From assembly GCF_022539505.1 (NCBI RefSeq), contig NC_061514.1, forward strand, positions 334,969,090 to 335,033,089: a stretch of DNA of 64,000 nt. Reading direction: 5' to 3'. Source of the stretch: Lolium rigidum (Eukaryota > Streptophyta > Magnoliopsida > Poales > Poaceae). Both the position numbers and the translations under genes were made by a program. Each line of letters opens with the position of its first letter. Positions within the stretch are counted from its first letter, which is position 1. Positions 58,858 to 64,000 of the stretch are shown here, piece by piece. A model generated the notes under the pieces. It did no database searches, was not told the DNA's origin, and saw nothing but the letters and a program-made list of their open reading frames with translations.

Positions 58858-59590
58858 TTGCATTTCTTACCAAGTGCAAGTTTACAGAGAAGAAGGGAGT
58901 TCAGCAGTCACAGATTTGCACAAAGACTGGTCATATTGACAGGTACCGCACTAGTTTGGAATGCTCTATTGGGGCGGCTACCTGATGTAGTCCTAACAAC
59001 TGGACATGATTTGTTTCGTTGGAATTTGCAGGGCAATGGCATGTTTTCAGTTAAATCTATGTACCAGGCGCTAGCTCGTGTGGATGAACCAATTAATAAC
59101 AAGAAAATTTGGAAAATGAATCTCCCGTTAATCCTGCGAGAACGTAGTTGGCATGAAAGTATGCGGTGTTGTTTTTGTTATGAATATGAGACAATTAAGC
59201 ATCTTTTCTTTGAATGTAAATTCGCCCATGCAACTTGGTTAATCATTCATGTTGCATCAAATTTGTATCAACCCCTAGTGTTACTAATATGTTTGGCAAC
59301 CGCCTATAGTGCATTCTTTTAAAATTTAAAAACATATCCTTGTTGGAGCGGCAACCCTATGTTGGGCCTTGTGACTTGGCAAGAATAGATGTGTTCCATA
59401 AAAGAAGATTCCTATCTGCAGGTTATTAACTCGTGTAAGCATTGGCTGCGTACTTGGTCCCATCTTCAGCGGCTAGAGCACAATGAGCTTTTCATGGAAA
59501 CATGTACCGAATTAGAGCGGGCAGACAAGGAGGTTTTCACCCATCATGGATGGCGGGATAGTCTTTGGATCGGTCCTCCTGCACCTTAGG
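58858..59590 (+). pseudogene. LINE ORF2 3' fragment (zf-RVT region), plus strand
   Basis: Contains RWNLQGNGMFSVKSMYQAL (about 59018-59075), the finger-like RCCFCYEYETIKHLFFECKFAHATW (about 59163-59240) and a broken WALW-type tail (LLERQPYVGPCDLARIDVFH, stops present). This corresponds to the C-terminal 250 residues of the LINE at 17156-21110, but diverged. Confidence 0.8.
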
Positions 59591-59872
59591 CTTTTTCTTT
59601 TTATGTCTTATGTTTTTGTTTTTTCCTGGAACAGTTGCTTTTTGTTGGCAGGGTTGTGTGCATCTTTATTATGCAGAGGCTGGGCTTAAACTCTTTGGAT
59701 TGTACCAATGGAGGGGGCTTTTATCAACTAAAAAGTCACATCAAGGCGGTACAAGCAGATGAGTTTACAACCGACCTCTACATAACAAGGATGCACACAG
59801 CCACACACAAGGAAAAGTGACCTTTTAACAGCGATCAACTTCATAAGACAATAGACGAAACTTCCTAAGGTG
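59591..59872. other. Spacer between inverted LINE fragments
   Basis: T-rich on the left and A-rich on the right. It contains the 3' tails of the facing LINE fragments (for example TTTGTTTTTTCCTGG near 59613). No gene seen. Confidence 0.5.
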
Positions 59873-60420
59873 CAGCAGGCTCTATCCATGGACTATGCTG
59901 CCATCCTTGCTAGGCAAAAACCTCCTTGGCCGTCCACTACAAATGGGTACATGCAGTAAGCAAAAGCTCCTTGTGCTCCGCTCCCTGAAGATGGGACCAA
60001 GTATAGGGCCAATGCGTGCAAGAGTAAATAACATGCAGTGTAGGGAGAATATTCTTTTTGTCAAAGATCACATCATTCCAGCAAAAAAGCCACAAAAACA
60101 TAGGACCGCCACTCCAACAAGGATATGCTTTTTAAATTTCGATGGAGCCACAAAGCCCAACATAGGGCTACCCCTCCAACAAGGATATACTTTTTAAAAT
60201 TTTGAAGGAATACCTCGTACCAACTAATAACCATACTAGTAACACTCTGGGGTTGAAACAAACTTGAGGGAATTTGAATGATAGACCAAGTTGCAGGAAC
60301 AAATTAGCATTCAGATAATAAATACTTAATTGTCTTATCATGCTGACAAAAGCACCACAGTTTACTCCCATGCCAATTAAGCTGCAGCGAGATTTTCTTT
60401 TGTTAAAATGACCCCGTCTT
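59873..60420 (-). pseudogene. LINE ORF2 3' fragment (zf-RVT region), minus strand
   Basis: Minus-strand reading: HGSKLWCFCQHDKTIKYL (about 60370-60310), FQPQSVTSMVISWYEVFLQN and FKKYILVGGVALCWALWLHRN (about 60200-60140), then the divergent tail. It is inverted relative to 59311-59590, with clear similarity (CATATCCTTGTTGGAG; ACTTGGTCCCATCTTCAG). A 60-bp piece (CAACAAGGATAT.CTTTTTAAA) is tandemly duplicated at about 60116 and 60177. Confidence 0.8.
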
Positions 60421-60960
60421 AACAATTAAGTTATAGGTGCACCCACATGGACATCCACCTGATACATCAATTATATTGAGAACATGTCATTTTCATGCAA
60501 ATTCCAACGGAATAAGTGATGTCTAGGCGCTTATACCATGTCCACTAGTCACCCCAATATGCTATTCCTAGTTACCTATTTCTTAGGAGATCCCACCTAT
60601 AACTGCATACTGGAAATGATAATGCTCTAGTAACTAAAGACTGCTGGAACATGGGATATAAATTCCTTTTATGAACTACAGGTGCTATTGTGCTGAGAAT
60701 TTGAATATTCTCTCAAGATCCCTGGAGACTATATATATAAGGCAACTAGAAAAGTGAGAATGAATATAAAATGAAGGACCTTATAGTGCAATACTTGTAA
60801 CATAACAGCCAACAATATTGTACAGAAAAGTATATCATTTAGTCATTAACATAAGATGGCCGTACCTCAAACCTCAGATTTTATTTCCTTCCCAACTCTG
60901 CATTCTCAAATAAGATTGCAAAGACGACCAGAAGCAAAGTTTTGGAACTGATCCGAAGTA
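60421..60960. other. Unclassified AT-rich sequence
   Basis: No ORF, terminus or repeat recognised. Confidence 0.5.
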
Positions 60961-61045
60961 CTCCCTCTGTGTCATGAAAGTTGCGGTAACTTTGTCTAAA
61001 TTTGGATGTATAATTTAGACAGATGACAACTTTCATGAGACGTAG
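60961..61045. repeat. Stowaway MITE, left part
   Basis: After the target TA (60959-60960), CTCCCTCTGTGTCATGAAAG opens a Stowaway-type terminus. CTTTCATGAGACG near 61030 is the start of the inverse arm. The element is cut at 61046 by the CACTA terminus. Confidence 0.7.
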
Positions 61046-62516
61046 CACTGGTAGAAAAACAGGCTTCCGGTGAGCCCCATAAGTCGCGAAGCTGTAGGAA
61101 CCGCGACTAATGGTACCTTTAGTCGCGGTTCGGGAGGCGAACCGCGACCAAAGGCCTGGGCCCAGGGCGCTCGGTGGCCAGCCGGTGCACGTGGGGGGCT
61201 TTAGTCGCGGTTGGCCAGGCCAACCGCGACTAAATGTCCTCAGGCCTGGCCCAAAGGCCTTTAGTCGCGGTTGGCCTGGCCAACCGCGACTAAAGCCCCT
61301 CCCCTATATATACCACTCAGCCCACAGCACTTAGTCATTTGGTGCCACTTCTCTTCACAAACTTCACAAGGGGGTGTAGGGTTTGCTTTTGGCTCCTCTT
61401 ATGCACACAAGGTGTTTGATGAAATGTCCCAAGAGCATGAAACAAACATGATATGAAGTGTCGGAGCCACACTTGATCGAGCTTCCTCATTTATTTTTTC
61501 CTCCTCGATCGCGGTTAGCAACAACTTGAACCTTTCATATATATGTGGCATTGATAAAATATGCATATGTGTGTAGTTCATTGTTTAATTTGTATTTAGT
61601 TTAACAAATGCATGATGGTTAATTATATATTTTGTATTATAATAATGCAGATGAATCGGCAATGGATGTACGCTAGCCGAATCTCCAGCGAATTCACTAC
61701 GGGTTTGAAAGATTTCCTCGTAGTGGCTAATGCGAACAAGCGGGGGTTTTGTTATCTGTCCATGTGTTGACCGTAAGAATCGAAGGGTTACTCTTCCTCA
61801 AGGGAAGTTCACTCGCACCTGATTCGGCATGGTTTCATGCCAAGCTATAATTGTTGGACCAAGCATGGAGAAAGAGGGGTTATAATGGAAGAAGATGAAG
61901 AAGGGGATGACATCGATGAGAGCTATCTTGATCATTTCGGTGATACTTTCATGGATGATGCTCGAAGGTGGGGAAGGTGAAGGGGAAGGTGATCAAGAAG
62001 AGGCACGTGATGATCCCGTTGATGATCTTGGTCGGACCATTGCCGATGCACGGAGACGCTGCGAAACTGAAAAGAGAGGGAGAATTTGGATCGCATGTTA
62101 GAGGATCACGGGAAGGCGCTGTACTCCGGATGCGATGATGGTCTGAAAAAGCTGGGCTGCACACTGGATTTGCTGAAATGGAAGGCACGAGCAGTGTGTA
62201 GCTGACTCGGCATTTGAAAACTTGCTGAAAATGTTGAAGAATATGTTTCCAAAGAATAACGAGTTGCCCGCCAAGTACGTACGAAGCAAAGAAGGTTGTC
62301 TGCCCTCTAGGTTTAGAGGTTCTGAAGATACATGCATGCATCAACGACTGCATCCTCTACCGTGGTGAATACGAGAATTTGAATGAATGCCCGGTATGCA
62401 CTGCATTGCGTTATAAGATCAGAGGCGATGACCCTGGTGACGATGTTGAGGGCCAGAAACCCAGGAAGAGGGTGACATAGGCATCCCAAATGGGCCTGCC
62501 GAAGATAGTACCCGGA
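61046..62516 (+). mobile_element. CACTA transposon with TNP2 remnant, left end
   Basis: CACTGGTAGAAAAACAGGC at 61046 is the terminus. Subterminal repeats TTTAGTCGCGGTT and AACCGCGACTAAA alternate to about 61296. A TATATATA box at 61304-61312 precedes an untranslated leader and a likely intron ending TAATGCAG at 61650. The transposase follows. The right end is in or beyond the gap. Confidence 0.88.
61651..62480 (+). pseudogene. TNP2-type CACTA transposase, N-terminal part, broken
   Basis: An ATG at 61651 (MNRQWMYASRISSEFTTGLK) starts the transposase-associated domain (FLVVANANKRGFCYLSM), followed by a stop, then SYNCWTKHGERGVIMEED in another frame near 61845-61900 and an acidic linker. TNP2 proper appears at 62325-62475 (CINDCILYRGEYENLNECPV and RYKIRGDDPGDDVEGQKPRK). 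There are multiple frameshifts. It is the same family part as the minus-strand remnant at 22929-23465. Confidence 0.85.
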
Positions 62517-62616
62517 NNNNNNNNNNNNNNNNNNNNNNNNNNNNNNNNNNNNNNNNNNNNNNNNNNNNNNNNNNNNNNNNNNNNNNNNNNNNNNNNNNNN
62601 NNNNNNNNNNNNNNNN
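62517..62616. other. Assembly gap, 100 N
   Basis: Placeholder between the CACTA transposase and a tandem satellite; array length unknown. Confidence 1.
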
Positions 62617-64000
62617 TACACTTAGCATTATGCATGCATAGGGGAACTCCCTCGAGGTGAACCGGAGAGAAACTTGAGATCATATGTGGATGATCCTTGT
62701 TTCCACATGTACCTATGACCTAACCAAGCTCAAATGGAGGCATATGCCCACCGGGGACCCCCGATGGGATGCGATCAAAGGGGTAGACCGCGCGGTCACC
62801 GTAACTAGGGTTTCGTCTGAAATCGAGCATCTGTGATCTAGGGAATGGCCCCAAAACTTGTGTGTGTCCACATGGAATGCACAAAAGTGATTTGAGATGG
62901 TTCTATATCCAAGGCTACCCCCCAGGGTGTCACTGAGCTTCGGACAGGATTACTACACTTAGGCGATTATGCATGTATAGGTGGGAACTCCCTCTGAGGT
63001 GAACCTGGAGAGAAACTTGAGGATCATATGTGATGATCCTTGTTTCCACATGTACCTATTACCTAACCAAGCTCAAATGGAGGCATATGCCCACCGGGGA
63101 CCCTGATGGGATGCAAATCAAAGGGGCAGAACCGCGCGGTCAACGCGAACTCAGGGTTTCACCTGAAATCGAGCATCTGGATGTAGGGAATGGCCCCAAA
63201 ACTTGTGTGGTGTCCACATGGAATGCACAAAAGTGATTTGAGATGGTTCTATATCCAAGGCTACCCCCGGTGTGTCCTGGCTTCTGGACAGGGGTTCCTA
63301 CACTTAGGCGGATTCCGCATGTATGAGGGAACTCCTCGGAGGTGAGCCTGGAGATAAACTTGAGATCATATGTGATGATCCTTGTTTCCAAATGCGTACC
63401 CATGTGACCTAACCAAGCTCAAATGGAGGCATATGCCCACCGGGGAGCCCCGATGGGATGCGACTCAAAGGGCGTAGACCGCGCGGTCAACAGTAACTGG
63501 GGTTTCGTCTGAAATCGAGCATCTGGATCTAGGGAATGGCCCCAAAACTTGTGTGTGTCCACATGGAATGCACAAAAGTGATTTGAGATGGTTCTATATC
63601 CAAGGCTACCCCCGTGTGTGTGTCCCGGCTTCTGGGACAGGGGGTTCCTACACTTAGGCGGATTCTCGCATGTATAGTGAACTCCCTCGGGAGTTGAACC
63701 TGAGAGAAACTTGAGATCATATGTGATGATCCTTGTTTCCAAATGTACCTATGACCTAACCAAGCTCAAATGGAGGCATATGCCCACCGGGGAGCCCCGA
63801 TGGGATGCGAGTCAAAGGGGTAGACCGCGCGGCCACCGTAACTAGGGTTTCGTCGAAATCGAGCATCCGATGTAGAGAATGGCCCCAAAACTTGTGTGTG
63901 CCCACATGGAATGCACAAAAGTGATTTGAGATGGTTCTATATCCAAGGCTACCCCCCGTGTGTGTCCGGCTTCGGACGGGGGTTCCCTACACTTAGGCAG
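62617..64000. repeat. Tandem satellite, period about 337-350 bp, four units plus a start
   Basis: Unit starts (TACACTTAG) are at 62617, 62954, 63299, 63649 and 63988, giving lengths 337, 345, 350 and 339. Shared blocks include CTTGTTTCCA, ACCTAACCAAGCTCAAATGG, GACCGCGCGG, GAATGGCCCCAAAACTTGTG and GATTTGAGATGGTTCTATAT. Units differ mostly by 1-3 nt indels around C/G runs and GT repeats. No ORF runs across units. The array continues beyond the window and probably into the gap. It might be internal to the CACTA element or an independent satellite. Confidence 0.95.

Noticed and set aside
62617..64000. CRISPR-like array
   Set aside because: The repeats are about 340 bp contiguous units without spacers, in a plant nuclear context.

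Overview
This is a transposon-dense piece of a large grass nuclear genome. The host signals are plant-type split genes and LTR families typical of the wheat/barley/rye/oat group (Pooideae, most likely Triticeae). The species cannot be fixed from the window. No rRNA, tRNA, CRISPR, bacterial or organellar feature was seen. Three runs of exactly 100 N (28617-28716, 42813-42912, 62517-62616) are scaffold gaps of unknown true size, and each lies in or beside repeats.

Only two host genes look intact. (1) A seven-exon polyamine oxidase gene (PAO) at 12470-16565, + strand, predicted 510 aa with a signal peptide. (2) A three-exon amino acid permease gene (AAP family) at 54069-55792, + strand, predicted 513 aa. 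A second PAO locus at 44569-45957 is a pseudogene. It keeps exons 4-7 only, has a 2-nt frameshift in exon 4 and carries a stop in exon 6. The homology between the PAO loci (about 14658-22289 against 44363-47912, same orientation) is interrupted at both visible ends by transposons, so the original duplication was larger than what can be aligned.

Layout: 1-10 kb is a decayed Ty1/copia element on the minus strand. A complete non-autonomous Ty3-type element (1340-8157, 5-bp target duplication CCACC) is inserted in its integrase gene. 10-12.4 kb holds the copia leader and a GC-rich minisatellite. 12.47-16.57 kb is PAO. 17.16-21.11 kb is a 5'-truncated LINE with a 15-bp target duplication, whose empty site is preserved in the second PAO locus. 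22.3-23.5 kb is a CACTA end with a TNP2 transposase remnant. 23.5-37.3 kb is a pile of broken Ty3/gypsy pieces (Tat-type gag, several LTRs, Tat-type pol with two RNase H domains). 37.3-42.8 kb holds two abutting LTRs and the internal region of a relative of the 1340-8157 element. 42.9-44.4 kb is an LTR end plus a PIF/Harbinger-like element. 44.4-47.9 kb is the PAO pseudogene locus. 48.6-52.5 kb is a PIF/Harbinger element carrying only an ORF1-type gene, with a 1.37-kb CACTA element nested just upstream of that gene's start. 54-55.8 kb is AAP. 55.86-58.5 kb is a Helitron-like element starting 66 bp after the AAP stop. 58.9-60.4 kb holds two LINE 3' fragments facing each other. 61-62.5 kb is a CACTA element inside a Stowaway MITE. 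62.6-64 kb is a tandem satellite of about 340 bp.

The two genes are not obviously linked in function: PAO acts on apoplastic polyamines and AAP imports amino acids. I see no convincing new biological system. What stands out is the clear nesting order of the transposons, the two loci that date each other's insertions, the ORF1-only Harbinger, and the Helitron that apparently separates AAP from its poly(A) signal. Identities are from reading the sequence; no database or alignment was run.
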